Under the pieces are notes generated by a model, which was not told the origin of the DNA, searched no databases, and was given only the letters and a program-made list of their open reading frames with translations. Below, piece after piece: positions 1 to 7,435 of a stretch of 64,000 nucleotides of DNA (within the stretch, counting starts at the first letter, position 1; each line of letters begins with the position of its first letter). The position numbers were made by a program, and so were the translations under genes. Source of the stretch: Elusimicrobiota bacterium. GTDB taxonomy: Bacteria > Elusimicrobiota > Elusimicrobia > Elusimicrobiales > UBA9959. The DNA lies in NCBI GenBank assembly GCA_026388155.1, contig JAPLKI010000022.1, forward strand, positions 1-64,000, in the 5' to 3' direction.

Positions 1-70
1 CGGGCAGGGCGATGGTGGCGAACAGCGCAAGCGGCGCTGCCGTGACGAGCAGTTTGATGGATGTACGCAT
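1..70 (-). CDS. N-terminus of an exported protein (cut by window edge)
   Basis: The minus strand opens with ATG at 68-70 and stays open to the window edge (23 codons). The peptide starts M-R-T-S-I-K followed by a long run of Leu, Ala, Val, Thr and Ile residues. This is the basic-then-hydrophobic layout of a Sec signal peptide, so the product is probably exported or membrane-anchored. Nothing more of the protein is visible. Local GC is higher than in the rest of the window. Confidence 0.5.
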   Translation of the reverse strand, partial: MRTSIKLLVTAAPLALFATIALP

Positions 71-765
71 GAGTCAAATCCCCGTTTTTGCCGGAAGCGA
101 GTTCGTCGCCGGCGTGATTGATTGTTCGCGACCCATGGGCACCGCATGGTTTCCTGCGGCGTCCCCGAGCGACCAGGGCAAAGACCCGATCGCATTTGCC
201 GGCCTTCGCCGCGCACGCATGAAGCGGCGCATCGACGTGCCGACAGGTGGCTAGACGGGGAAATTTCACCAGACCGGACACGGCCCGACAAAAAAGATCA
301 GGCCCGACACTGCGCGGATGCCGCTGCACCGGGGGCGCTGTGGCTATGCCGGTCTCGACCGCAGGAAAGCGTGCGCCGGTACAGGTCCGGCGAGGGATGT
401 GCCGGATGCTCTGTCAGGGTTGAATCGCCGCTGGCGGCCGAGCCGCGCGGGAAGGGCTGAAGAGGTGGGCGTGGGGAGATATGTTACACCGGAATGTTAC
501 ATTTCTTCCGCCGGCGCATCAGTGAGAGGTTCGAATAATATATCTATGTATCAAGTGTTTAATCTGGTTTTCTACAAGCCTCGCTGATCCGATGCGTGAA
601 AATTGCGGGCTGCGGGCTGCGGGCTGCGGGCTGCTCTCAGTTAAATGAGCATTTTTAAAATGCAATTTCAATAGTTTTTTCATTCTGACCAGCCATATTA
701 CTGATGCTGCGAGAAATGACTCATGCCATTTAATATATATCTATGAGTACCCACCAAAAATATAG
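71..765. other. Intergenic region, GC-rich then AT-rich, no gene recognised
   Basis: Positions 71-480 are GC-rich and contain overlapping open frames with no convincing start or composition. From about 480 the sequence turns AT-rich. Visible items are a direct repeat ATGTTAC at 480-500, four exact tandem copies of GCGGGCT at 605-632, and a palindrome with arms GCATTTT and AAAATGC at 649-663. A direct repeat AGCAAATCCAA occurs at 764-774 and 777-787. An 11-base match (CGGGGAAATTT) to 5030-5040 lies at 256-266. No promoter or RNA gene could be supported. Confidence 0.5.
605..632. repeat. Tandem repeat, four copies of a 7-mer
   Basis: GCGGGCT is repeated four times without mismatch, followed by a partial fifth copy. 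It is the same kind of short-word array seen in host intergenic regions at 56.7, 57.6 and 61.6 kb, which hints that this part is host DNA rather than phage. Confidence 0.8.
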
Positions 766-1170
766 CAAATCCAACCAGCAAATCCAAATTTATCAAAGCA
801 ATATAAAGGAATATCCATAACTGACGAAGAAGGCTCTCATGTGTTGCATAAGGCTTTTAACGAAGGTAACCTCCCTATCTGCGGCAACTTGCCCGAGGAG
901 AAAAACCATGCCAAAGAAGAAAAAGGTGCTCATTATGGAATTTACTATTCAGGTTTATTCAGATGGCGAGATTTTCTGGGATGCATTTGATAAATTCCTG
1001 TTCTGGAAATTGAATCAGAAGCCCAAAGAAGGATTTCTGCCTTATGTCCGAAAGCTGCACAGGCTTCAGAACGAGGCGGAAAAATCGCTGAAATAACAGG
1101 CCTTGACACAACTTCAAATGAGTTTTCGCCGACGAAGAAAGGCCTTGACTTCGCCCAGAATTCCTTGTAA
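766..1170 (+). pseudogene. Possible decayed gene with a double internal stop
   Basis: One plus-strand frame runs from after a TAG at 763-765 to a TAA at 1168-1170 and is interrupted only by TGA-TAA at 988-993. Both halves read like protein: the first contains ITDEEGSHVLHKAFNEGN, the second AEITGLDTTSNEFSPTKKG. No start codon with a ribosome-binding site was found. It overlaps the small gene at 908-1096 in another frame, so at most one of the two is likely to be translated. No family recognised. Confidence 0.25.
908..1096 (+). CDS. Small hypothetical protein
   Basis: A 62-residue basic protein that begins with several lysines (MPKKKK). A GAGGAG ribosome-binding site lies 7 bases upstream of the ATG, which decides the start over the in-frame ATG at 839. 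The C-terminal half is rich in aromatic and charged residues. No motif or family was recognised. It may be the first gene of the phage left arm, but a competing frame (766-1170) also looks protein-like. Confidence 0.35.
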   Translation: MPKKKKVLIMEFTIQVYSDGEIFWDAFDKFLFWKLNQKPKEGFLPYVRKLHRLQNEAEKSLK

Positions 1171-1173
1171 GGT
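1145..1173 (+). promoter_or_regulatory. Possible promoter for the left-arm operon
   Basis: A good -35 box TTGACT (1145-1150) is followed after 17 bases by TAAGGT (1168-1173), a poor -10 match. It precedes the strong GGAGG site of the gene at 1220. The weak -10 makes this tentative. Confidence 0.25.
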
Positions 1174-1219
1174 GATCCTGTAGAGTGATTCACCGACGGA
1201 GATAAGGAGGTAAAGCACT

Positions 1220-1438
1220 ATGAAGAATACGAAGAAAATAAGGAAAGGCGACCGGGTGCGCGACGCGAAATGGGGCGGCAAATACACCGGAACGGTGGTT
1301 CGCACTGCGGGTCAGGAGGTGTTCGTACAGTGGGACAACCTGGCGGTAGAAGATGAGCTGTTTATTGAAGATGTTACGGCCCTGGGGACGCGGGTTGAGG
1401 GCGACATCCCGACCGTGGTCAAGGCGGTCAAGCCATGA
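1220..1438 (+). CDS. Small basic protein, first gene of left-arm operon
   Basis: A 72-residue protein with a strong AAGGAGG site upstream of its ATG. The pattern of short beta strands with G-D-R-V near the start, G-T-V-V in the middle and Q-W-D-N later resembles small SH3-like or KOW-like barrels, which is an inference from residue pattern only. It overlaps the next gene by 4 bases, so the two are probably translationally coupled. Confidence 0.6.
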   Translation: MKNTKKIRKGDRVRDAKWGGKYTGTVVRTAGQEVFVQWDNLAVEDELFIEDVTALGTRVEGDIPTVVKAVKP

Positions 1439-1647
1439 GCCTCTATCAGCAGGTTATTGTTGAGGCGACGGCGGCCAGCGGGAAGGATGCTGACTACATT
1501 GAGGACATTATGCGCAACGACATCTTCCACTCCACGTTGGATTGGCTGTCGCGGGCGCAATTGGTGCGGGGCGCGCGGGCGGCGATGAAGATGTTGAAGC
1601 TTTACCGCGCTGATCCAGTTCTGGCAAAGCACTTCCCTAAGGCATAG
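1435..1647 (+). CDS. Small hypothetical phage protein
   Basis: A 70-residue, mainly helical protein whose ATG overlaps the previous stop (ATGA). It has alternating charged and Ala/Leu residues and no recognisable motif. It belongs to the tightly packed left-arm operon of small genes, as is common for phage early or accessory genes. Confidence 0.55.
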   Translation: MSLYQQVIVEATAASGKDADYIEDIMRNDIFHSTLDWLSRAQLVRGARAAMKMLKLYRADPVLAKHFPKA

Positions 1648-1651
1648 TTAT

Positions 1652-2170
1652 ATGGAGATAAAAAAATGCGGTGACGGGATTCCGAAAGAGCTATACGAGA
1701 AGGTCTGGAGCCTTCAGCCGGATATGCTGGCTCACCGTTTGGATTTGACAATCGGCGCGGCGGTCCGGATACACGCACTGGTAAAAAAGGAATTGGTCAA
1801 CGCAGGGATAATGACCCCGGACAATGTCCTGATTCGCCGCAAGGAGACAAAAATGAAAGTAATGCTGGAGGCAGAAGTTCAAGTGGGCGGTAACCGCCCT
1901 CGCGGCACGGGATGCATAGGTTATCTGCCGGAGGGCACACGCTACGAGGACCTTGTGCGCGTATTCGGCAAGCCGCTGGCGGGACTATCACCGGACGGCA
2001 AGGTCAAGGCGGAATGGTATGGGCGCATTAGCGGCCTGGAGTTTACCATCTACGATTATAAATCCAGCCTTGAGCCTGAAAAGAACACCGATTGGCATAT
2101 AGGTGGCCGGAATCAATTGGCCGCAGTCCTGTTGGTCGCATATTTCAAGGCCGCAAATATTGCGGTATAG
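1652..2170 (+). CDS. Hypothetical protein, left-arm operon
   Basis: A 172-residue protein. The N-terminal ~55 residues look helical with an HTH-like pattern (LAHRLDLTIGAAVRIHALV). The rest looks like a small alpha/beta domain ending in a long hydrophobic helix. The C-terminal part contains Y-G-R-I-S-G-L-E-F-T-I-Y-D-Y-K. An internal ATG at about 1853 (preceded by AAGGAGAC) could give a shorter product lacking the HTH-like part. No family recognised. Confidence 0.6.
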   Translation: MEIKKCGDGIPKELYEKVWSLQPDMLAHRLDLTIGAAVRIHALVKKELVNAGIMTPDNVLIRRKETKMKVMLEAEVQVGGNRPRGTGCIGYLPEGTRYEDLVRVFGKPLAGLSPDGKVKAEWYGRISGLEFTIYDYKSSLEPEKNTDWHIGGRNQLAAVLLVAYFKAANIAV

Positions 2171-2179
2171 GAGGCAGTA

Positions 2180-2641
2180 ATGAAAACGCTGACTCAAGAG
2201 GAACTGGAAAAGCGTATGAAGCACTGGATATCCAATCGTGACGAGATATTGGACTTCTATGTGAAGCTTGCAGACGAGCCTACCAAGCGCATGATTGAAC
2301 AGACCATCCGGCGCTACCGCCACATTATCCCCAGGAGCATAGTCCATAGGGCTGCTGAGCATGCCCGGAAGAAGAACATTAAATGCGCGTGTGGAAGCGA
2401 CCAGTTCAAAGCCCAAAAGGTAACGCTGAAACTGCGGGGTGTCCCCTGCGAGATAACGGCGGACGGCCCAGAGTATGACGATAAGGCGGCAGACTACTCT
2501 GAGGGTTGGGACTACAACAATGAGAGCCGGGTGACATGCATCGCCTGCGGGAAGGAATACGACATTGGGCAGGATGACAAGGCGGGTATATGCATGTGGC
2601 CAGTGTGGGATGAGTCATATGAAAATAGAAAAACGAGGTAG
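2180..2641 (+). CDS. Zinc-ribbon protein, left-arm operon
   Basis: A 153-residue protein behind a clear TAGGAGG site. The first half is helical and rich in Arg/Lys/Glu. The second half carries two cysteine pairs, C-A-C-G and C-I-A-C-G, about 50 residues apart, the pattern of a four-cysteine zinc ribbon. A nucleic-acid-binding role is therefore plausible but not shown. It overlaps the next gene by 23 bases. Confidence 0.6.
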   Translation: MKTLTQEELEKRMKHWISNRDEILDFYVKLADEPTKRMIEQTIRRYRHIIPRSIVHRAAEHARKKNIKCACGSDQFKAQKVTLKLRGVPCEITADGPEYDDKAADYSEGWDYNNESRVTCIACGKEYDIGQDDKAGICMWPVWDESYENRKTR

Positions 2642-2951
2642 GTATTGGGCGGTTTACGCAGATGACGGCGAACTGATTTGTGTTGCTGTCTACAAAAAGG
2701 GTGCGCAGGAGGTCGTGAAGCGCATCCCGGCCGCCTTTAAGAAGTCTGTCAGCACAATTAAGAATGGAAGCTGGCAGAACAATGTAAAACAGATCGGGTG
2801 GCGCGAGCGCGATGGGCTGAAAGGCCTGATTGAGACCATGACGGCAGCCGATGTGTCCCACAAGCTCGGCCTGGCCCACAAGACGGCAGAAGCCCTGTGC
2901 GAACTGGCATGGGCCGCGATTGAGGCCGGGGTAGAGGAGGAACGCGAATGA
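2619..2951 (+). CDS. Hypothetical protein, left-arm operon
   Basis: A 110-residue protein. The ATG at 2619 was chosen over the upstream in-frame ATG at 2565 because it follows a GGGATGAG site and begins a compact beta-strand pattern (RYWAVYADDGELICVAVYKKG). The C-terminal half is helical. Stop and next start overlap (ATGA). No family recognised. Confidence 0.55.
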   Translation: MKIEKRGRYWAVYADDGELICVAVYKKGAQEVVKRIPAAFKKSVSTIKNGSWQNNVKQIGWRERDGLKGLIETMTAADVSHKLGLAHKTAEALCELAWAAIEAGVEEERE

Positions 2952-3169
2952 AGATGCCACGTGAGGATGTTCTCAACGCCATAGTCACAGACTTGGTCGC
3001 TGATCAGGTCATCCGGGCGTTGCAGTTGGGTTATAGCCGCAAGGAAGTCGAGGCGGCTGTAGCTCGCGGTGTGTCCCATGGCGTTTATGAGTTCAGCCAG
3101 CGCCGGGTGGACGGGCGGGCTACGGAGCGGGTTATCGGGGCCATGAGCCCCAGGAGGAAAAAACAATGA
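2948..3169 (+). CDS. Small helical protein, left-arm operon
   Basis: A 73-residue basic helical protein with GGAGGAACGCGA before its ATG. The middle (YSRKEVEAAVARGVSHGVYEF) has amphipathic-helix spacing. It overlaps its neighbours by 4 bases at each end, which argues for coupled translation. Confidence 0.55.
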   Translation: MKMPREDVLNAIVTDLVADQVIRALQLGYSRKEVEAAVARGVSHGVYEFSQRRVDGRATERVIGAMSPRRKKQ

Positions 3170-3627
3170 AAGCAAGCGAAGCGAAAACAGGCGAGAAGTA
3201 TCTGTCCAAGACGGGCATTCCGGTCACGGTGACTGGTTCAAAGGCTGGCAAGGTTCTCATAAAGCTGGAGACCACCGGCACGACCATCATGGTGAACGGC
3301 GACTACGAGCTTAAGCCGTATGACGAAAAGGGTGTGGGCAAAGAGTCCAAACTCCTCTTGAAGGTCAACGGCAAGGGCAAGACGGGGGGGGATGCCAAAG
3401 CGAAGAACAGCGGTTCTCTGGCGGCCATCATTGACCCGATGCTTCTGGCTGGCGGCAAAACAACCCATGAGATTGCCGCCGAGCTTGCCAAGAAAGCCGG
3501 TGACGCGGGTAAAGGCAAAGACCTTGAAGCGAATGTGCGGGCGCGGTGTTGGACCTTCAAGAAAAAGGGCTGGCAGGTTGTCAAAGACGACAAAAAGCGG
3601 GTCAAAGTCATCCAGAAGAAGGCATAA
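3166..3627 (+). CDS. Hypothetical protein with beta N-terminus and basic C-terminus
   Basis: A 153-residue protein with an AGGAGGAAAAAACA leader. Residues 1-55 alternate hydrophobic and charged residues in the manner of a small beta domain. A Lys/Gly-rich linker follows at about 60-80. The C-terminal ~60 residues, with an E-I-A-A-E-L helix and a W-x-F-K-K-K-G-W segment, look like a winged-helix-type DNA-binding unit. That reading is inference. Confidence 0.55.
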   Translation: MKASEAKTGEKYLSKTGIPVTVTGSKAGKVLIKLETTGTTIMVNGDYELKPYDEKGVGKESKLLLKVNGKGKTGGDAKAKNSGSLAAIIDPMLLAGGKTTHEIAAELAKKAGDAGKGKDLEANVRARCWTFKKKGWQVVKDDKKRVKVIQKKA

Positions 3628-3631
3628 CCAC

Positions 3632-4126
3632 ATGAAGCCATACGCTGAGACGCTCAAGGCAGGCAAGGAAAGGATGCGGCAACTGTGTATTCAGGCGGCC
3701 CTGGCCAACACTCCGGTGGCGGTCAGGGTCGTCCGCATCCGCAGAACGCTGTCAGGCAGGGCTTATAGCACCGCAGAGATAGCGGCGCCGAGGCCGGTTA
3801 CCCGGCGGGCCCTGCACATTTTCCTGCATGAATGCGCCCATGTGGCCTTGGGGCACGTCTTTGGGCCCACGTTGCCCCACGGCGGCTCCGGGCAGGCCCA
3901 GGCGGCCTCAGGGCCAAGGATCAGGCGTAAACCCCGTCATGTAGAGGAATACGAGGCTGAACAGTGGGCCTTTGCCCGCATGCGGGAGTCCGGCATCCCT
4001 ATACCCCGGAAGTCGCTGAGGCGGGCCAAGAGCTATGTGGCGTTTAAGATTCGCCAAGCCCGGCGGCGTGGTGCCAAGGCGGTCGACCGGGTGGCCCAGC
4101 GGTGGGCCGGGAGCGGAACGCCATGA
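3632..4126 (+). CDS. Putative zinc metallopeptidase-like protein (HECAH)
   Basis: A 164-residue protein containing L-H-E-C-A-H-V-A-L-G-H around residue 70, a HExxH zinc-binding motif with a further histidine nearby. Downstream V-E-E-Y-E-A-E-Q-W-A-F could supply a third ligand Glu, as in the ImmA/IrrE-like and related small peptidases. The rest is very basic. ATG 3632 was chosen because it starts 5 bases after the previous stop and follows AAGG; the frame is open further upstream only as antisense-like composition. Phage-encoded proteases of this kind often cleave repressors, but that role is unproven here. Confidence 0.6.
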   Translation: MKPYAETLKAGKERMRQLCIQAALANTPVAVRVVRIRRTLSGRAYSTAEIAAPRPVTRRALHIFLHECAHVALGHVFGPTLPHGGSGQAQAASGPRIRRKPRHVEEYEAEQWAFARMRESGIPIPRKSLRRAKSYVAFKIRQARRRGAKAVDRVAQRWAGSGTP

Positions 4127-5007
4127 GCCCGGATGCCATGCTGGCCGGCTTTATGCAGCACCTACGGGTAGAGCGGGGGCTCTCTCCATGCACTTGGACC
4201 AGTTATGGTTACCAAATTCGGGGCTATCTGCGCTTCCTTGTGGGCCGGGGGAAGACTCCGGCCACGGCTACCCGCGATCATGTCATGGCATACCTGGAGG
4301 CCAGAAGGGATGCGCGGCTGGCGAGCAGCTCGCTCTTCGCGGCGGCCATCGCCATCCGCCAATTCCATCGGTTCCTGGCGGAGAGGGGTCATGCCAAAGC
4401 AGACCCGACCATTGGAATGAAGCTTCCTAAATTTAAGCAAAGGCTGCCGGAGCCGTTAAGCGTTCAAGAGATGGCAAGGCTTCTTGATGCGCCAGTGGAT
4501 GGTAAATTTAACCACGTTCGTAACAATGCGATGTTGGAACTCATGTACGCCACCGGCATGCGCGTGTCGGAACTACTGCGCATCACGCTGGATAAAGTCA
4601 ATCTGGAAGGATGCTGTGTGCGTATCTGCGGCAAAGGCGGAAAGGATCGCATCGTTCCGTTCGGGAAGAAAGCCAATGCCGCCATTCTCCGCTACCTGGT
4701 GGCAAGGAATCAGCGATTGCCTATAGCTCAAGCTACCCTTTTTGTGAATTCGCGGGGCCAGCCGATAAACAGGGGAACGTTCTGGTGGGAACTGAGGAGA
4801 ATGGCCGGGAGAGCCGGACTGCATGGCAGGATCACGCCGCATCAAATCCGGCATAGCGCCGCGACGCATTTGTTGGAGGGGGGCGCTGACTTGCGGGTTT
4901 TACAGGAAATGCTTGGACATTGCCAAATAACTACAACACAGCGATATACGCACGTCACCGCAGAATTTCTGAAAGCGACCTGTGGTAAGGCGCATCCGAG
5001 GTTTTAA
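4123..5007 (+). CDS. Tyrosine recombinase, XerD-like
   Basis: A 294-residue tyrosine recombinase, the usual XerC/XerD length. The N-terminal SAM-like core-binding domain spans roughly residues 1-100. The catalytic domain carries Arg in G-M-R-V-S-E-L-L, a Lys in C-G-K-G-G-K-D-R, H-Q-I-R-H, L-G-H and the nucleophile Tyr in T-Q-R-Y-T-H-V. All key residues are present, so it should be active. The ATG at 4123 overlaps the previous stop. It lies 13 bases before an inverted repeat (5020-5305) that may be its substrate. It could be a second integrase, a resolvase, or an invertase for that segment. Confidence 0.9.
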   Translation: MSPDAMLAGFMQHLRVERGLSPCTWTSYGYQIRGYLRFLVGRGKTPATATRDHVMAYLEARRDARLASSSLFAAAIAIRQFHRFLAERGHAKADPTIGMKLPKFKQRLPEPLSVQEMARLLDAPVDGKFNHVRNNAMLELMYATGMRVSELLRITLDKVNLEGCCVRICGKGGKDRIVPFGKKANAAILRYLVARNQRLPIAQATLFVNSRGQPINRGTFWWELRRMAGRAGLHGRITPHQIRHSAATHLLEGGADLRVLQEMLGHCQITTTQRYTHVTAEFLKATCGKAHPRF

Positions 5008-5019
5008 ATTGCAAAAACT

Positions 5020-5305
5020 CACATCTGTCCGGGGAAATTTTGCCGCATATCATCAAATTAGCCCTACACCGCCGTATTATGGCGCATTTTCCGTCGGAAA
5101 CCGTAATCTTTAACCGCTAAGACGCCTATTTACACTCTCCTTCCTCCAATCTGGACATGATTTTGTGTATCCCGTTTTCCCTACTTTCCCGGACAGCACT
5201 GCCAAACAACCCCAAAATCGCCTTTTCATAGGGGATTTAGTCTGTTCTGAAGTCCGACTCCGCTTACATCCAGCAGCCGTTTAAAACTTTCCCCGGACAG
5301 ATGTG
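5020..5305. repeat. Inverted repeat flanking a 250-base segment
   Basis: CACATCTGTCCGGGGAAA at 5020-5037 recurs exactly in inverse orientation at 5288-5305 (18 of 18), and the match continues into TTTT with one extra base. The repeats enclose about 250 bases and begin 13 bases after the tyrosine recombinase stop. The layout resembles a recombinase-controlled invertible segment or paired core sites. Confidence 0.75.
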
Positions 5306-5462
5306 GCAAAAACTGCCATTTTCATCGCGACACTACGTTGTCGCGTTGGTCTGCTATACTTTATTTGTGAAAAAGATCGTTATGGTGCACCTTATATTGA
5401 CGGATTCACGGTCTGCATCTACACGGCTGAAGTGATGGTGAGTCAAGGATAGTTGGGGAAAT

Positions 5463-5504
5463 TTGAGTTCGTCTTGTCGATTATGTATGATGTTCCCTAG
5501 GGAA
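5463..5504 (+). promoter_or_regulatory. Promoter with palindromic operator for the RM regulator
   Basis: TTGAGT (5463-5468) and TATGAT (5486-5491) are separated by 17 bases. The perfect palindrome TTCCCTAGGGAA (5493-5504) covers the expected transcription start. The first gene begins at 5522. The arrangement fits repression of the operon by a protein bound at the start site, perhaps the HTH protein itself. Confidence 0.55.
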
Positions 5505-5521
5505 TATCGCACGGGACATTT

Positions 5522-5716
5522 ATGAAGATTGAAAATTCACAGTATATAACGTCAGCTGAGGCTGCAAAGCTTTTGGGATATACAATTCAGCATACGCGGC
5601 TTTTGATTAGACAAAACAAGTTCCGGGGGCAAAAGCTTGGTCGTGATTGGCTTATACTACAGTCAGATCTGGAAAATTATTTGAAACACATTAGAACATC
5701 TATCGCAACGAGCTAG
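5522..5716 (+). CDS. Excisionase-family HTH protein (RM regulator or Xis)
   Basis: A 64-residue protein with the MerR-like excisionase fold: I-T-S-A-E-A-A-K-L-L-G-Y, then H-T-R-L-L-I-R-Q-N-K, G-R-D-W-L-I, and a final helix starting L-E-N-Y-L. It lies 13 bases upstream of the first methyltransferase and directly behind a palindromic promoter. That position is where RM systems usually place a controller protein, although classical C proteins are XRE-type. The alternative is a directionality factor for the tyrosine recombinase upstream. The fold call is firm; the role is open. Confidence 0.75.
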   Translation: MKIENSQYITSAEAAKLLGYTIQHTRLLIRQNKFRGQKLGRDWLILQSDLENYLKHIRTSIATS

Positions 5717-5729
5717 GATAATATTAAGA

Positions 5730-6614
5730 ATGCCCACAATACTTACAAAGCGGAAAGCAATCACAGACTTAAAACTGTTAGCCGCCCCGGACAATGGGAA
5801 AAAAGTGATAATTCCATTTCGCTATCCTGGTGGAAAGTACTATGCGCTATCTGGACTAAAGCGATTTTGGCAGGCATGTCCTCACGATGAATATCGCGAG
5901 CCATTTGTTGGGGGAGGTGCAGTATTCTTTGCAAAACCTAAAGCTAAATATAGTTGGATAAATGACTTTGATTCTGAGCTTGTAAATACTTACCAGGTAA
6001 TGGCCAATGCCAAGTTGAGGCCAGAATTAGTTGAGAGGCTTTCTAAAGAAATAGCTTCTAAAGAGAGATGGGCGGAAGTTCGATCCTATCAGCCCAAAAG
6101 CAGTCTTGATAGGGCATACAGATATTACTACATCAATAGGACCTCGTTTAGTGGGAAAATGGTAAGCCCAGGTTGGGGGTATCGCCCTAAACGCAGTTTG
6201 CCCCCTGAGCGTTGGAATGAGAGACTCAATCCTTGTGGCCAGAAGTTACGAGATGTTAAGATTACATGCCTTGATTTTGAAAAGGTAATAGCTTCCCCAA
6301 GTCGTGGCAAGGGTGTATTATTGTTCCTTGACCCGCCATACTATATGCCGCCTAAGCGTAAGCACTACAGTAATGGCTTTGAGACTTCAGATCACTTGAG
6401 GCTGGCATCTTTGCTGCAAAAAACCAAGCATTCATTCATATTAACCTATGAAGATCATCCCGACATTCGTAAATTATATGAATGGGCGAGTATATATCCT
6501 GTGGAATTTTTTTACCGTGTAGATAATTCACAGGAAAATGGGCCCTCAATAGCTGCTGGCCGAAGACGCAAAGGGTTTGAGTTGGTCATCTGTAACTTTA
6601 AGGTTTCAAAATGA
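5730..6614 (+). CDS. D12-class adenine-N6 DNA methyltransferase 1
   Basis: A 294-residue Dam/D12-class enzyme that transfers a methyl group from AdoMet to adenine N6. F-R-Y-P-G-G-K near residue 31 binds AdoMet (motif I region). E-P-F-V-G-G-G-A-V-F-F follows, and L-D-P-P-Y-Y near residue 205 is the catalytic DPPY. The second methyltransferase overlaps it by 4 bases and is a clear paralogue. Two enzymes are typically needed when the recognition site is asymmetric, with one methylating each strand. The region is more AT-rich than the phage operons, suggesting separate acquisition. Confidence 0.92.
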   Translation: MPTILTKRKAITDLKLLAAPDNGKKVIIPFRYPGGKYYALSGLKRFWQACPHDEYREPFVGGGAVFFAKPKAKYSWINDFDSELVNTYQVMANAKLRPELVERLSKEIASKERWAEVRSYQPKSSLDRAYRYYYINRTSFSGKMVSPGWGYRPKRSLPPERWNERLNPCGQKLRDVKITCLDFEKVIASPSRGKGVLLFLDPPYYMPPKRKHYSNGFETSDHLRLASLLQKTKHSFILTYEDHPDIRKLYEWASIYPVEFFYRVDNSQENGPSIAAGRRRKGFELVICNFKVSK

Positions 6615-7435
6615 TTGCACGACAATTAATGCTTCTTAATCCGCAGGCTGCTGCCAGGGTGAAGTCTCCTTTCCGATACCCAGGTGGGAAATTCTACGCG
6701 ATAAAATATATGGAGCATATTTGGAATCAGGTCCCACATGACGAATACCGTGAGCCTTTTGTAGGAGGTGGGCAGGTATTCTTTTCAAAAGAAAAAGTTC
6801 GATTTAATTGGTTGAATGATATATTCGTTGACTTAATTAATGCCTACCAGGTCATTCAAGATGACTCTTTGCGACCGAAGTTGATTTCACTCTTAAATCC
6901 TGAAACTGCCGACAAGGTTCGCCATGCGGAAATGAAGGAGTGGGGGCCGCAAGATAGTTTGTCGCAGGCTTATAGGTTTTATTATTTAAACCGCACATCA
7001 TATTCGGGTATTATGAAAAAACCAGCGTGGGGCTATGCGGTTGGAAAAAGTGCTCCACCAAAATCATGGGAGCCATTTATCACTTCTTCGGCAGAGAAAC
7101 TACGGGGTGTGAAGTTGACCTCGTTGGATTTTGAAGAGGTGATTATGACTAAACCGCAGGGGCGGAAAGTCTTTATATATCTTGACCCACCATATATTGA
7201 GGCAGATCAGACACGCGCTTATGTCCATTCATTCAGGATGCATGACCACGAACGGTTGGCTAAGGTACTGCAGAAAACAAGGCATAAATTTCTTTTGTCT
7301 TACGATGACTGTGAAACAGCGCGAAAACTATATAGTTGGGCGCATTTGAGCGCGGAGGAATGGTGGTATAACACTGCAAATGTTAAGACCGTCCGGAAAA
7401 AAGGAAAAGAGTTGTTGATTACAAATTTTATTTAG
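6611..7435 (+). CDS. D12-class adenine-N6 DNA methyltransferase 2
   Basis: A 274-residue paralogue of the preceding gene. It has F-R-Y-P-G-G-K near residue 21, E-P-F-V-G-G-G-Q-V-F-F, and L-D-P-P-Y-I near residue 194. The first ~110 residues align closely with the neighbour (both have H-D-E-Y-R-E-P-F-V-G-G-G), indicating duplication followed by divergence of target recognition. Its stop overlaps the tail of the convergent nuclease gene by 8 bases. Confidence 0.92.
   Translation: MIARQLMLLNPQAAARVKSPFRYPGGKFYAIKYMEHIWNQVPHDEYREPFVGGGQVFFSKEKVRFNWLNDIFVDLINAYQVIQDDSLRPKLISLLNPETADKVRHAEMKEWGPQDSLSQAYRFYYLNRTSYSGIMKKPAWGYAVGKSAPPKSWEPFITSSAEKLRGVKLTSLDFEEVIMTKPQGRKVFIYLDPPYIEADQTRAYVHSFRMHDHERLAKVLQKTRHKFLLSYDDCETARKLYSWAHLSAEEWWYNTANVKTVRKKGKELLITNFI

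Larger units (their letters stand above)
5008..5521. other. Regulatory intergenic region between recombinase and RM genes
   Basis: This 514-base gap holds an inverted repeat (5020-5037 / 5288-5305), a further half-copy ACTTTCCCGGACAG at 5183-5196, and a hairpin with arms CGCGACA and TGTCGCG at 5326-5345. A short open frame at about 5351-5450 reads like a gene tail (DRYGAPYIDGFTVC) but has no start. The promoter and palindrome of the RM regulator are at 5463-5504. No RNA gene recognised. Confidence 0.5.

Noticed and set aside
524-535. GGTTCGAAT near 530 as the left attachment site matching the tRNA-Glu T-arm
   Set aside because: It lies in the opposite orientation to the tRNA copy at the right end, so it cannot be the direct repeat left by integration; the word is common in tRNA-like DNA.
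122-587. Overlapping open frames in the GC-rich left end
   Set aside because: High GC keeps several frames open; none has a ribosome-binding site or recognisable sequence.
605-632. Tandem 7-mers as a CRISPR-like array
   Set aside because: Unit is far too short, no spacers, no cas genes.
5351-5452. Short protein-like frame before the RM regulator as a gene
   Set aside because: No start codon or ribosome-binding site in frame; kept only as a possible gene remnant.
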